Assembly (NCBI RefSeq): GCF_036053395.1 | Contig: NZ_CP107942.1 | Coordinates: 5,298,501 to 5,362,500 of the forward strand | DNA length: 64,000 nt | Reading direction: 5' to 3' | Source of the DNA: Actinoplanes sp. NBC_00393 | GTDB lineage: Bacteria > Actinomycetota > Actinomycetes > Mycobacteriales > Micromonosporaceae | In this document: positions 1 through 8,136 of the stretch, one piece after another | Position numbering within the stretch: the stretch's first letter is position 1 | Layout: every line of letters starts with the position of its first letter | Made by a program: the position numbers and the translations under genes | The notes under the pieces: model-generated | Told to the model about the DNA's origin: nothing | The model's database searches: none | The model's input: only the letters and a program-made list of their open reading frames with translations

Positions 1-336
1 CAGCAGATGGCCGGCCTGGAGAGGGCGCGGCTCGGTGGCAGCGAGGCGCGGTTCGCGCCACCAGAACGCCGAGATCAAGAAGGACAGTACGACGGTCGCG
101 GCACCGGCCTGCAGCACCAGATCGAACGGCAGCGGCAGATCAGCCGAGCTGCCGACACCGTGAGCAAGGGCGCCGTGAAGAAAGACGCCGTGCGCAAGGA
201 CGCCGTGAGGAAAGGCGCCGTGAGCAAGGACGCCGTCCGCCAGGACGCCGTGAGCAAGGACGCCGTCAGCAAGGACGCCGTGAGCAAGGACGCCGTCAGC
301 AAGGACGCCACGAGGGAGGACAGTGTGATGCGTCAC
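1..336 (-). CDS. N-terminal part of a membrane protein with (GVLAH/D) repeats; runs off the window
   Basis: The reading frame is open to the window edge, so only about 112 N-terminal residues are visible. It starts at the first GTG after the preceding gene; no strong ribosome site supports this, so the start is tentative. Residues 10-59 are ten 5-residue units (GVLAD, GVLAH and variants). They are followed by a segment rich in aliphatic residues (ADLPLPFDLVLQAGAATVVL) that looks like a first membrane helix. The motif AHG followed by DLPLP resembles small actinobacterial membrane proteins of unknown function whose mature N-terminus begins near AHG. It is the third gene of a minus-strand unit with the two membrane-protein genes upstream. 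Histidines in the repeats could bind metal, but that is speculation. The function is unknown. Confidence 0.6.
   Translation of the reverse strand, partial: MTHHTVLPRGVLADGVLAHGVLADGVLAHGVLADGVLAHGAFPHGVLAHGVFLHGALAHGVGSSADLPLPFDLVLQAGAATVVLSFLISAFWWREPRLAATEPRPLQAGHLL
160..309 (-). repeat. Ten 15-bp tandem units inside a gene
   Basis: On the minus strand the unit is GGCGTCCTTGCTCAC or its GAC-ending variant. Ten units run without a gap and keep the reading frame, encoding GVLAH/GVLAD. Units seven and nine have diverged (GAFPH, GVFLH). Alternation of CAC and GAC ends suggests expansion of a 30-bp dimer. Confidence 0.9.
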
Positions 337-412
337 CGGAACTGGCCCGGGAAATGCCGACGGCCGCAACACAGCCGGGCGCGCGCGTGGCCGAGACCGC
401 CCAGCCGAAGCT

Positions 413-1435
413 TCACGGCCGGCCCTGTTCGGCGGCTTGGTGGGCCAGGCCCCGCAACACACCCGCGCCCGCCACGGCGACGCCGGCGCCCAGACCGAGG
501 GCGAGTACGACCAGGAGCCGTTCGAGGACGGCCGGGCCGGCGAACGGCAGGACCGCCCGGTGGAACGAGGTCACGTCGGGCAGGACGAACACCGCGGTGA
601 GGGCGGCGCCCGCGCACACAGCGAGCACACCTGCCGCCCGGCCACGCAGTGCGGTGACCGCCCCGCCGATCAGCAGCGGCCAGGCCAGCAGGTTGATCCC
701 GGCGGCGCTGAGGAAAGTTCCGGCCGGCGGCGCTGACTCGACGGCCATCGTGGAGCCGGCCACGTGCCCGATCGAGGCTGCGGCGGCGACGAGGCCGGCC
801 GCGGCCAGCAGCAGGTCGGCCCGGCGCAGGCGCCGCGCGAGTAGGAACACGGCGACTCCGGTGAGCGCGGCCGCCGCCCACCACAGGGCGGGTGCCGGCC
901 CCTGCTCACCGACGAGTTCGCCGGTGACCAGGACGGAGGTGCCGTTCGCGTCGAGTGGGACCGTCCACGGCACGACCTCGCCGGCCGGGACGGCACGCCC
1001 GTCCGGGGTGGCCCGTTCGTCGATCCAGGTCAGCTCGTCACCGGGCGCGACCACGGCCGGGGTCGCGGATCCGCCGCCGGCGACCACGGTGACCGGGCCG
1101 GTGGTGCCGTTGCGCAGTCGAAGCCGGGCTCCGTCCTCGATCGCGACCACGTCGAGGCCGGGCACCGCGGGCGTGACGGTGACGACCCGGCCACGCGAGT
1201 CGGTCGCGGTCAACCCGCCGGCGTGCGCATCGGCCGGCCCAGCAGCGCCGGCCAGCGCCACACCCGAAACGAGCAACACCGCACCCAGCCGGCCCAGCGC
1301 CCGGACGAACCACACCGAAACCAGCCAGCCCAGCGCCCGGACGAACGACACCGCACCCAGCCAGCCCAGCGCCCGGACGAACAACACCGAAACCAGCCGG
1401 CCAAGCGGACGAACGAGCGACGCCAGGCGGGTCAC
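413..1435 (-). CDS. Exported, membrane-anchored protein with CopC-like N-terminus, unknown function
   Basis: The 340-residue protein starts at a GTG sharing GTGA with the stop of the upstream gene. An unusually long hydrophobic leader (residues 1-70) is built from four 12-residue repeats and ends in AGPADAHAGG. Cleavage there would leave a His near the mature N-terminus, as in CopC-type copper proteins. A beta-rich domain follows (about 75-185, with TWIDERATPDG and VPWTVPL), then five or so hydrophobic helices to the C-terminus. This organisation resembles CopC/CopD-type actinobacterial membrane proteins, but canonical CopD residues were not identified, so a copper role is only a hypothesis. 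It is co-transcribed with the multi-pass membrane protein upstream. Confidence 0.65.
   Translation of the reverse strand: MTRLASLVRPLGRLVSVLFVRALGWLGAVSFVRALGWLVSVWFVRALGRLGAVLLVSGVALAGAAGPADAHAGGLTATDSRGRVVTVTPAVPGLDVVAIEDGARLRLRNGTTGPVTVVAGGGSATPAVVAPGDELTWIDERATPDGRAVPAGEVVPWTVPLDANGTSVLVTGELVGEQGPAPALWWAAAALTGVAVFLLARRLRRADLLLAAAGLVAAAASIGHVAGSTMAVESAPPAGTFLSAAGINLLAWPLLIGGAVTALRGRAAGVLAVCAGAALTAVFVLPDVTSFHRAVLPFAGPAVLERLLVVLALGLGAGVAVAGAGVLRGLAHQAAEQGRP
1271..1414 (-). repeat. Four 36-bp tandem units in a signal peptide
   Basis: Four consecutive 36-bp units encode variants of VRALGWLGAVSF (the first unit is VRPLGRLVSVLF). The core GCGCCCGGACGAAC recurs on the plus strand exactly every 36 bp. 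The repeat lengthens the hydrophobic leader of the exported protein well beyond a normal signal peptide. Confidence 0.9.
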
Positions 1436-2487
1436 TCCGGGAGGTGCTGGACGCTGCGGGCGACCAGCACAGTGGCCGCACCGGTCAGAGCGGTCAGCGT
1501 CAGCAGGCCGGTGACCATGTGGATGTTGAAGCCGGTGCTGCCCGTCTCCAGCTTGCCGACCAGCAGCACGGCGCCCCACATGGCCGGCGGCGCGACCAGA
1601 CCGAACACGATCCAGCCGGCGTTGGCCGAGAGCCTGACCAGCGGCGTGACCACGCGCAGCACGAGCTCGATCACGACGGCCGCGGCGGCCACGGTCAGGG
1701 CCGGCCACCAGGCGTCCTGCGAGTCGAACATCAGGTGCATGAGCACGGCGATGATCGCGACCAGGATGCTCGGCAGGCCGATCGGGAGCGGCCACCGCCG
1801 CCCGATGATGATGAACGGCAGGAGCAGGAGGATGGTGCTGAACACGTACCCGTGGATGAGCTGCGCGTCCGGCGAGAAGATCGGCACCGGGTCGGCGCCG
1901 CTGCCCAGGTGACGGAAGCCGATCGACGACGCGTGCAGCGAGTAGATGTGCACCGGGAGCACCGCGAACAGCGTGGAGATGCCGACCAGGAAGGCGCCGC
2001 CGAGGCCCAGCCGGGGCGAGGGGCCGGTGGCCAGCATCAGCGCCGGGCCCATGGCGACCAAGACCATGCCGAGGATGATGAACTCGTGGCTCGGGCTGAC
2101 GAAGATCTCCATGTCCCGCTCGATGCCGAACACGTTGTGCCAGAGCGTGTCCACACCCCCACCGACCAGCAGAAATGCCATGCCGGCGAGCGGGATCCGC
2201 AGGGCGTTGGGCAGGGCCAGCAGTGATCGGTACGTGGGGACGCCCGGCAGCCGCGACCGCATGATCCAGAGCAGGGTGAACCCGGAGGCGGCGATGCCGG
2301 AGTAGAGCACGCCGTGCCACGGGGTCCAGAACGTCTCGAGCTCGGGTGTGGTGGCGTGGGCGTACGCGTCCAATTGCAACCCGATGACCAGCCAGGCGCT
2401 CGCCACCAGCAGCACCCAGCGCTCGCGTGCGGTGAACGACAAGGCCGCGATCTCCGCGGTCGATGTCCGTTCCACGGAGGTCGTCAC
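1432..2487 (-). CDS. Multi-pass membrane protein, unknown function
   Basis: The 351-residue protein has about nine to ten predicted membrane helices and almost no soluble domain. I chose the GTG start because GGGAG lies 8 bases upstream; a longer reading would run through an inverted-repeat operator. Histidines are concentrated near helix ends (DAYAHATTPELETFWTPWHG, DTLWHN, SPSHEF, LIHGYVF, MHLMFDS), suggesting metal or haem ligands. The family is not one I can name. It heads a three-gene membrane unit read in the same direction as the hydroxyquinol genes, from which it is separated by a 52-bp gap carrying inverted repeats. Confidence 0.7.
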   Translation of the reverse strand: MTTSVERTSTAEIAALSFTARERWVLLVASAWLVIGLQLDAYAHATTPELETFWTPWHGVLYSGIAASGFTLLWIMRSRLPGVPTYRSLLALPNALRIPLAGMAFLLVGGGVDTLWHNVFGIERDMEIFVSPSHEFIILGMVLVAMGPALMLATGPSPRLGLGGAFLVGISTLFAVLPVHIYSLHASSIGFRHLGSGADPVPIFSPDAQLIHGYVFSTILLLLPFIIIGRRWPLPIGLPSILVAIIAVLMHLMFDSQDAWWPALTVAAAAVVIELVLRVVTPLVRLSANAGWIVFGLVAPPAMWGAVLLVGKLETGSTGFNIHMVTGLLTLTALTGAATVLVARSVQHLPE

Positions 2488-2525
2488 GTTTACCACTCCC
2501 CTGATCGATTCGACGATCGGTAAAC
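2488..2525 (-). promoter_or_regulatory. Nested inverted repeats upstream of the membrane-protein operon
   Basis: GTTTACC is mirrored by GGTAAAC with 24 bp between the arms. Inside lies a second inverted repeat, GATCG-attcga-CGATC. The element abuts the GTG start of the membrane-protein gene, an ideal place for a repressor. The cognate regulator is not identifiable here. Confidence 0.5.
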
Positions 2526-2539
2526 CTACATCGCCGTTG

Positions 2540-3445
2540 TTACATGCCTCGATCAGGAGCGAGCACAATGTCGAACCGGGTGCGGGACCACTTCCCCTCG
2601 ACGGCCCGCCCGTCCGGCGTGGCGGCACCGGCCGGCTGCTCTTCGAAGGACCGGATCAGCGATTCCTTGACCCCGAACACACTGTCCCGGTCCAGGTATT
2701 CGCAGCCCCGGACGAAGATGTGCGTGACCAGCGTGTGCAACCCCGGCGCGCTGACCTTGAAGTGCAGGTGCGACGCCCGCATCGGCGACCGTCCCACCGC
2801 CTGGAGCAGTTCCCCCACCGGCCCGTCGTCGGGGATCGGGTACGGCGTCGGCGTGACCGCCCAGAACGCGTACCGCCCGGCGGAGTCACTGAAAAGATGC
2901 CCGCGCGCCGACACCCGCCCGTCCCCGTACTGAACGTCGTAGAAGCCGTCCTCGTCGGCCTCCCACACCTCGATCCGGGCCCCGGCGACCGGTTTCCCGT
3001 CGGTGTCGCGGACCGTCCCTTCCACCCAGCACGGCTGCCCCGACGCCCCCTGCGCGACGTCCCCACCGATCGGCACGTGCGGCGACTCGTCCACGAAGAA
3101 CGGACCCATCACCGTGGCCTCGGTGGCGTCGGCATACGAATTGTTGACTGCGATCGTCTGCATGGACACCCCGAGCACGTCGCTGAGCAGGATGAACTCC
3201 TGCCGCTTGGCATCGGTGATGTCTCCGCACCGGGTCAGGAACGCGATCGCCGCCGCCCACTCCGCCTCGGTCAGCCGGGTCTCCCGCACGAATCCGTGCA
3301 GGTGCCGGGTCAGCGCCCCGAGCAGTTCCTTGAGCCGCTCCGACGACGCCCCGTCGAAGGACGCCACCACCTCACGGACCAGCGCCTCCTCGCGAGCCAC
3401 CTGCGCCGGCGAAGGGAAAGGGGAAGGGGAAGGGGAATCCGTCAC
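2540..3445 (-). CDS. Hydroxyquinol 1,2-dioxygenase
   Basis: This intradiol, non-haem Fe(III) dioxygenase opens hydroxyquinol (1,2,4-trihydroxybenzene) to maleylacetate. The 301-residue protein carries the four family iron ligands at Tyr169, Tyr202 (PYPIPDDG), His226 and His228 (SHLHF). Their spacing matches the characterised Nocardioides simplex enzyme with a constant offset of five. I chose the GTG start because GGAGG lies six bases upstream and GTGA overlaps the stop of the maleylacetate reductase gene. The first 13 residues are a Ser-Pro stretch. The neighbouring maleylacetate reductase favours hydroxyquinol over catechol or chlorocatechol as substrate. No gene making hydroxyquinol is adjacent. 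Confidence 0.9.
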   Translation of the reverse strand: MTDSPSPSPFPSPAQVAREEALVREVVASFDGASSERLKELLGALTRHLHGFVRETRLTEAEWAAAIAFLTRCGDITDAKRQEFILLSDVLGVSMQTIAVNNSYADATEATVMGPFFVDESPHVPIGGDVAQGASGQPCWVEGTVRDTDGKPVAGARIEVWEADEDGFYDVQYGDGRVSARGHLFSDSAGRYAFWAVTPTPYPIPDDGPVGELLQAVGRSPMRASHLHFKVSAPGLHTLVTHIFVRGCEYLDRDSVFGVKESLIRSFEEQPAGAATPDGRAVEGKWSRTRFDIVLAPDRGM

Positions 3446-4503
3446 GACCGTCCTCCATTCCACGCCGCACGCAACAGGTCTTCCAGAACCGGCAGTGAGA
3501 CCGCCACCGGGTTGGACGCGGGCACGACCGGCAGGATCCGCGCGGCCGCATCACCGATGTCGGCCTCCTCGAAGCCGACGTCCTTCAGGGCGCGCGGCGC
3601 GCCCACCGCTTCGCGGAGGCGGTCCAGCGCGGCCACCGGTTCGGTTCCGCCGAGTGCCTGGCCGATCCGCAGACCCCTTTCCGGTACGCCCGGAGCGTTC
3701 AGAGCCAGCACATGCGGCAGAACGATCGCATGCGTCTCCGCGTGCGGCAGGCTGTAGCTGCCCCCGAGCACGTGGCAGATCTTGTGGTGCAGACCGGAGC
3801 CGGCCGACGCGAACGACACCGCCGACAGATATGCCCCGTACAGACATTCGTCCCGCCCCTCGATCCCGGACGGGTCGGCGACCACCTTGGGCAGCCCCGC
3901 CGCCAGCACCCGGATGCCTTCCAGGGCCAGCGCCCGGTTGATCGGGTCGCTGCCGGGCGCCCACATCGAGTCGATGCAGTGCGCCAGCCCGTTGAAGCCG
4001 GATGCCACCGACAGACCGACCGGCAGCGAGAGGGTCAGTGTCGAGTCGTAGATGACCGTCGCCGGCAGCACCGAAGCGTGCACCCCGGTCGACTTGTGCC
4101 GGCCCTCGGTCAACCCCCACACGGCGGTCGCTTCGCTTCCGGCGTACGTCGTCGGCACCGCGATGATCGGGACCCGGCTGGTCAGGGCGACCGCCTTGGC
4201 CAGCCCGGTGGTGGAACCACCGCCGACCGTGACCAGAAGGTCGGCCCGGCACCGGGCCGCCGCCTCGCGGGCCCGTTCGGCCAGCTCAGCCGGCACGTGC
4301 TGGACCACCTCGGTCCAGCGCAGCGCGACCGGCAGGCCCGCGGCGACCCGGTCGGCGAGGGGCGCCTCGGCCTCGGCCGCGATCAGCATGATCCGTGCCG
4401 CGCCGAGCCGGTCGACCTCGGCGGTCAGGTGCCGGCCCGCGCCGCCGGCCTCGAGGATCACACGCTGGCCGAGGGTCTCGTGAACGAAGGAGTCAGTTGG
4501 CAT
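3442..4503 (-). CDS. Maleylacetate reductase
   Basis: This iron-type alcohol dehydrogenase-family enzyme reduces maleylacetate to 3-oxoadipate with NAD(P)H. The 353-residue protein shows the nucleotide-binding motif [11 protein letters not shown], the [10 protein letters not shown] motif, and the His cluster of the metal-site helix ([29 protein letters not shown]). The ATG start has GGAGG six bases upstream. It is translationally coupled to the hydroxyquinol dioxygenase, giving a two-step hydroxyquinol-to-3-oxoadipate module. The product is the substrate of the CoA-transferase encoded on the other strand at 9.3-10.8 kb. Confidence 0.92.
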   Translation of the reverse strand: MPTDSFVHETLGQRVILEAGGAGRHLTAEVDRLGAARIMLIAAEAEAPLADRVAAGLPVALRWTEVVQHVPAELAERAREAAARCRADLLVTVGGGSTTGLAKAVALTSRVPIIAVPTTYAGSEATAVWGLTEGRHKSTGVHASVLPATVIYDSTLTLSLPVGLSVASGFNGLAHCIDSMWAPGSDPINRALALEGIRVLAAGLPKVVADPSGIEGRDECLYGAYLSAVSFASAGSGLHHKICHVLGGSYSLPHAETHAIVLPHVLALNAPGVPERGLRIGQALGGTEPVAALDRLREAVGAPRALKDVGFEEADIGDAAARILPVVPASNPVAVSLPVLEDLLRAAWNGGRS

Positions 4504-4569
4504 ACGTCGCCTCCAGCCGAAGTAGTCCTATCCGACACCCTCGGGCACCGGTTCGGAAAGCATCCGGGC

Positions 4570-5334
4570 TCATCCGGCGCCGCGCATCTGCTCCTCGATG
4601 TCGCGGGCGGTCAGCGCCAGCGCGGTGACGATCTGCGGCAGCCGGTCCTGGGAGAACCGGCTGGTGGGCATGGAGACCGAGATCGCCGCCTCGACCCGCC
4701 CGTCGCTGTCGTGGATGCCCCGCCCGACCGCGGTCACCCCGGACTCGGTCTTCCCCGCGTTGATCGCGAAGCCGCGCTCGCGGATCGTGCGCAGCTCGCG
4801 GCGCAGGGCGGGCAGTGCGGGCCGCTCGTCGAGCCGGTCCGCCCATTTCTCGTCGCTGTAGAGCGCGTCCAGGCGCTCCGGCGGCAGGTCGGCCAGCATG
4901 ATCTTGCCGCCGGACGCGAAGTGGGCCGGGAAGACCATGCCCTCGCGGTTGCCGACGCGCAGCGCCTGGGTGCACTCCACCGAGCCGATGAAACGCACGT
5001 GGTCGCCGCTGAGGATCTGCAGGTTCGCACTCTCGCGGACCCGCTCGGTGAGTGCCGCGAGATGTGGCATCGCGATGCCACGCAACAGCGACGTACGCGA
5101 CTGCGAGCTCGCCCCCAGCGACAGCACCGGGCCGGCCGCATAGCGCCGGTCCTCGCGCTGCACCGCGAAGTCGCGGTAGACGAGCATCGCCAGGAGCCGG
5201 TGTGCCGTGGACGGGGCTACCCCGAGGCGCTCGGCCGCCTCGCCGACGCTCAGCGGCCCCTCCACCTGAAGCATCACCGCGAGCTGCAGCGCATGGTCGA
5301 CGCTGCGGATCGAGTAGTTCGGGGCGTTCTTCAC
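4570..5334 (-). CDS. IclR-family transcriptional regulator
   Basis: The 254-residue protein has an N-terminal winged helix-turn-helix (residues 8-70, LSVGEAAERLGVAPSTAHRLL) and a C-terminal IclR effector domain (about 80-250, with FASGGKIMLA and SVSMPTSRF). The GTG start is preceded by AGGAG. It is divergent from the gentisate operon and lies upstream of the maleylacetate reductase gene on the same strand. It probably controls one or both aromatic branches in response to an aromatic acid or ring-cleavage product. The effector cannot be read from sequence. Confidence 0.9.
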   Translation of the reverse strand: MKNAPNYSIRSVDHALQLAVMLQVEGPLSVGEAAERLGVAPSTAHRLLAMLVYRDFAVQREDRRYAAGPVLSLGASSQSRTSLLRGIAMPHLAALTERVRESANLQILSGDHVRFIGSVECTQALRVGNREGMVFPAHFASGGKIMLADLPPERLDALYSDEKWADRLDERPALPALRRELRTIRERGFAINAGKTESGVTAVGRGIHDSDGRVEAAISVSMPTSRFSQDRLPQIVTALALTARDIEEQMRGAG

Positions 5335-5404
5335 AGCAGAATCTCCTGTTCCATTCGCTGCCCCAGGCTACAAGCTTGGCGCAGCGACGAAGGGAGCGAA
5401 CCCC
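5335..5404. promoter_or_regulatory. Divergent promoter region between IclR and gentisate operon
   Basis: Seventy bases separate the two divergent starts. They contain TGTTCCATTCGCTG, similar to TGTTTCCATTC and TGTTTCCATAC seen at the IclR-flanking promoters near 38.85 and 40.51 kb. AAGGGAG lies 8-10 bases before the plus-strand GTG. It is a candidate IclR-family operator; no certain -10/-35 pair is visible. Confidence 0.45.
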
Positions 5405-6541
5405 GTGGAGAACCCCGTGCGTCTGACCGTTGTCGACGCCCCTGACCAGCCCACTCCCTCGGACGAGCTGGCGGAGCTGTATCGCGGATTCGAGCAGGAG
5501 TTGCTCGTACCCCTCTGGACCGAGATCGGCGACCTGATGCCGCCGCACCCGCGCTCCAAGGCCGTCCCCCACCTGTGGCGCTGGGCCGGCCTGCTGGAGC
5601 TGGCCGGCCGGGCCGGCCACCTGGTGCCGGTCGGTCGCGGCGGCGAGCGCCGTGCGATCGCGCTGGCGAACCCCTCGCTGGGCGGGCGCCCGTTCGCCAC
5701 GCCGACGCTGTGGGCGGCGATCCAGTACCTGATGCCGGGCGAGGACGCGCCCGAGCACCGGCACACCCAGCACGCGTTCCGGTTCGTCGTCGAGGGCGAG
5801 GGCGTGTGGACCGTGGTCGGGCAGGACCCGGTGCCGATGGGTCGCGGCGACTTCCTGCCGCAGGGCGGCTGGAACTGGCACGCTCACCACAACGCCGCGG
5901 ACCGGCCGATGGCCTGGATCGACGGCCTGGACATCCCGTTCCAGTACCTGACCGAGTCGCAGTTCTTCGAGTTCGGCCGCGACGCGATCAGCGACGCCGA
6001 GCGGATCACGCCGGACCGGTCGCGCTCCGAGCGGCTCTGGGGACATCCGGGCCTGCGGCCCGTGTCGGCGCCGGCCGCGCAGACCGGCAGCCCGCTGCTG
6101 AGGTACGCGTGGGCCGACACCGACCGTGCTCTCACCGACCAGCTCGAACTCGCCGACGAGGGCTACCCGGGCGTGCTCGAGCCGGGCCACGCCGCGGTCC
6201 GCTACACCAACCCGACGACCGCCGGGGACGTGCTGCCGACCATCCGGGCCGAGATGCACCGGATCCGGTCCGGCGCCGAGACCGCGCCGAGCCGGCAGAC
6301 CGGTTCGGCGGTCTACCAGGTGTTCGACGGCAGCGGCCGGGTCACCGTCGGCGACAGGTCGTGGTCGGTCACCCGCGGCGACCTGTTCGTGGTCCCGTCC
6401 TGGGTGCCGTTCTCGGCCAGGTCCGAGGCGTCGGCGTCGGACTCCGACTCGGGCGCTCTCGACCTGTTCACGTTCAACGACGCCCCCATCTTCGAGGCGC
6501 TGCGCCTCGACCGTTCCTCCGTTGAAGGAAAAGACGCATGA
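5405..6541 (+). CDS. Gentisate 1,2-dioxygenase
   Basis: This bicupin Fe(II) ring-cleavage enzyme converts gentisate to maleylpyruvate. The 378-residue length is typical. The N-terminal cupin holds EHRH (His118, His120) and a third candidate ligand at His159 (NWHAHHN), the usual 3-His site. A C-terminal degenerate cupin follows (about 255-365, SAVYQVFDGSGRVTVG). The GTG start follows AAGGGAG. Its stop overlaps the start of the fumarylpyruvate hydrolase gene as ATGA, heading a gentisate operon. A 1-hydroxy-2-naphthoate dioxygenase is the main alternative, but the downstream isomerase and hydrolase support gentisate. Confidence 0.9.
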   Translation: MENPVRLTVVDAPDQPTPSDELAELYRGFEQELLVPLWTEIGDLMPPHPRSKAVPHLWRWAGLLELAGRAGHLVPVGRGGERRAIALANPSLGGRPFATPTLWAAIQYLMPGEDAPEHRHTQHAFRFVVEGEGVWTVVGQDPVPMGRGDFLPQGGWNWHAHHNAADRPMAWIDGLDIPFQYLTESQFFEFGRDAISDAERITPDRSRSERLWGHPGLRPVSAPAAQTGSPLLRYAWADTDRALTDQLELADEGYPGVLEPGHAAVRYTNPTTAGDVLPTIRAEMHRIRSGAETAPSRQTGSAVYQVFDGSGRVTVGDRSWSVTRGDLFVVPSWVPFSARSEASASDSDSGALDLFTFNDAPIFEALRLDRSSVEGKDA

Positions 6542-7362
6542 AGCTCGCCACCATCCGTACGCTCGACGGCTCGACCCGCGCGGTCCGCGCCGACGGCGAC
6601 ACGCTGATCGATCTCGGCGTGGCCGACCTCGGCGAGCTGCTCGCCCGGCCCGGCTGGACCGAGGTCGCCGCGCAGGACGGACCGGCAGTGGTCGCCGCGG
6701 GCTTCGCGCCGGTGGTGCCGAACCCCGGCAAGATCGTGTGTGTCGGCCTGAACTATCGCAACCACATCCTGGAGATGGGCCGGCAGCTGCCCGAGCACCC
6801 GACGCTGTTCGCGAAGTACACCGAGGCGCTGATCGGCCCGAACGACGAGATCCAGCGGCCGGCCGAGTCCGACCAGGTCGACTGGGAGGCCGAGCTGGCG
6901 ATCGTGATCGGCAGACCGGTCCGCCGGGCAGGCGAGGACGAGGCAGCTGCGGCCATCGCCGGGTTCGCCGTGCTCAACGACGTCACCATGCGCGACTGGC
7001 AGTACCGCACCCCGATGTGGCTGCAGGGCAAGACCTGGGAAGCCAGCACCCCGTTCGGGCCGTGGCTGGTCACCCCGGACGAGCTGCCCGGCGGTGTGCG
7101 CCCGTCGCTGGAGCTGACCGGCGCGGTCGACGGCGAGGTCGTGCAGCGCGCAAACACCGCCGACCTGGTCTTCGACCCGGTCGCGCTGGTCCGCTACATC
7201 TCCACGATCGTCACGCTGAAGCCGGGTGACGTGATCGCCTCCGGCACCCCCGGCGGGGTCGGGCACGCCCGCAAGCCGGCCCGCTACCTGGCCGAGGGCA
7301 GCGTGCTGACCACCGAGATCGAGGGTCTCGGCCGGTCCGAGGCCAAGGTCGCCCGGTGCTGA
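6538..7362 (+). CDS. Fumarylpyruvate hydrolase (FAH family)
   Basis: The 274-residue member of the fumarylacetoacetate hydrolase family splits fumarylpyruvate into fumarate and pyruvate, the last gentisate step. The core motif KIVCVGLNYRNHILEMG is followed by the acidic metal site WEAELAIVIG (about 115-125) and the C-terminal SGTPGGVGHARKP loop. It lies between the ring-cleavage dioxygenase and the maleylpyruvate isomerase, overlapping both genes, so equal expression is expected. An acylpyruvate hydrolase of another pathway would look the same; the context decides. Confidence 0.88.
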   Translation: MKLATIRTLDGSTRAVRADGDTLIDLGVADLGELLARPGWTEVAAQDGPAVVAAGFAPVVPNPGKIVCVGLNYRNHILEMGRQLPEHPTLFAKYTEALIGPNDEIQRPAESDQVDWEAELAIVIGRPVRRAGEDEAAAAIAGFAVLNDVTMRDWQYRTPMWLQGKTWEASTPFGPWLVTPDELPGGVRPSLELTGAVDGEVVQRANTADLVFDPVALVRYISTIVTLKPGDVIASGTPGGVGHARKPARYLAEGSVLTTEIEGLGRSEAKVARC

Positions 7363-8048
7363 CGGACCACCTTCGCTGGGCCGCGCAGGGCACGCGGACG
7401 TTCCTCGGCGCCATGGCCACCCTGCCGGACGAGCGGCTCGACCAACCGACCGCCCTGCCCGGCTGGACCGGGAAGCATCTACTCGCCCACGTCGCCGCGA
7501 ACGCCGAGGCGCTGATCAACCTCACCACCTGGGCGCGGACCGGGGTGGAGACCCCGATGTACACCTCGCCGGAGCAGCGTGACGCGGACATCGCCGCCGG
7601 GTCCCGCCGGCCGGCCGGGGAACTGCGCGCGTGGGTCACCGAGTCGGCGGCCGCGCTCGAGGTGGCGATGACCGGCCTGCAACCCGTGGACTGGGAGCAG
7701 AAGGTCCGCACCGCGCAGGGGCGTACCGTGCCGGCCTCCGAGGTGCCCTGGATGCGGGCCCGTGAGGTGATGATCCACGCGGTGGACCTGGGCGCCGGGG
7801 TGCGGTTCACCGACCTGCCGTCCGGCTTCCTCGCCGCGCTGGTCGACGACATCGTGGCCAAGCGGTCCGCGGCCGGCGACGGTCCGGCCGTGACGCTGAG
7901 CGCCACCGACCACTACGGCAGCTGGACGGTCACCGGCGCCGGCGAACCCGCGCCGGTGATCGGCACGCTCGCCGGCATCGCCGCCTACCTGGCCGGGCGG
8001 GCTACCGACGGCGTGCGCCACGCGCCCGCTCTCCCCCGCTGGCTCTAA
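7356..8048 (+). CDS. Mycothiol-dependent maleylpyruvate isomerase
   Basis: The 230-residue DinB/MDMPI-fold protein isomerises maleylpyruvate to fumarylpyruvate. The zinc ligands His45, Glu137 and His141 (REVMIHAVDLG) have the same spacing as His52/Glu144/His148 of the Corynebacterium glutamicum enzyme. The GTG start overlaps the end of the hydrolase gene by 7 bp. Dependence on mycothiol rather than glutathione marks the host as an actinobacterium. A hairpin follows the gene. Confidence 0.92.
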   Translation: MLTDHLRWAAQGTRTFLGAMATLPDERLDQPTALPGWTGKHLLAHVAANAEALINLTTWARTGVETPMYTSPEQRDADIAAGSRRPAGELRAWVTESAAALEVAMTGLQPVDWEQKVRTAQGRTVPASEVPWMRAREVMIHAVDLGAGVRFTDLPSGFLAALVDDIVAKRSAAGDGPAVTLSATDHYGSWTVTGAGEPAPVIGTLAGIAAYLAGRATDGVRHAPALPRWL

Positions 8049-8058
8049 CCCCCAACCA

Positions 8059-8109
8059 GCTGACCGCCAGTGCTGCCTCCCGGCGCGAATAGCAGCGCTC
8101 ACGGTCAGC
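8059..8109 (+). terminator. Imperfect long hairpin between isomerase and hydroxylase genes
   Basis: The 18-base arm GCTGACCGCCAGTGCTGC is mirrored near-perfectly (three mismatches) by the arm ending at 8109, with about 15 bases between. No U-tract follows, as is normal for high-GC actinobacteria. It may end transcription partially or stabilise the upstream message, since the next gene continues the same pathway. Confidence 0.55.
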
Positions 8110-8136
8110 CGGATGACTTTCTCGAAGGGACTACAC

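Noticed and set aside
333..1514. Long open frames on both strands over the exported-protein gene
   Set aside because: They are Arg/Ala/Pro/Thr-rich frames lacking motifs, an effect of high GC over the real minus-strand gene.
413..2320. A single long 635-residue gene on the minus strand
   Set aside because: Residues before the GTG at 1435 are Arg/His-rich and overlap a clear membrane protein in another frame; the GTGA overlap marks the true start.
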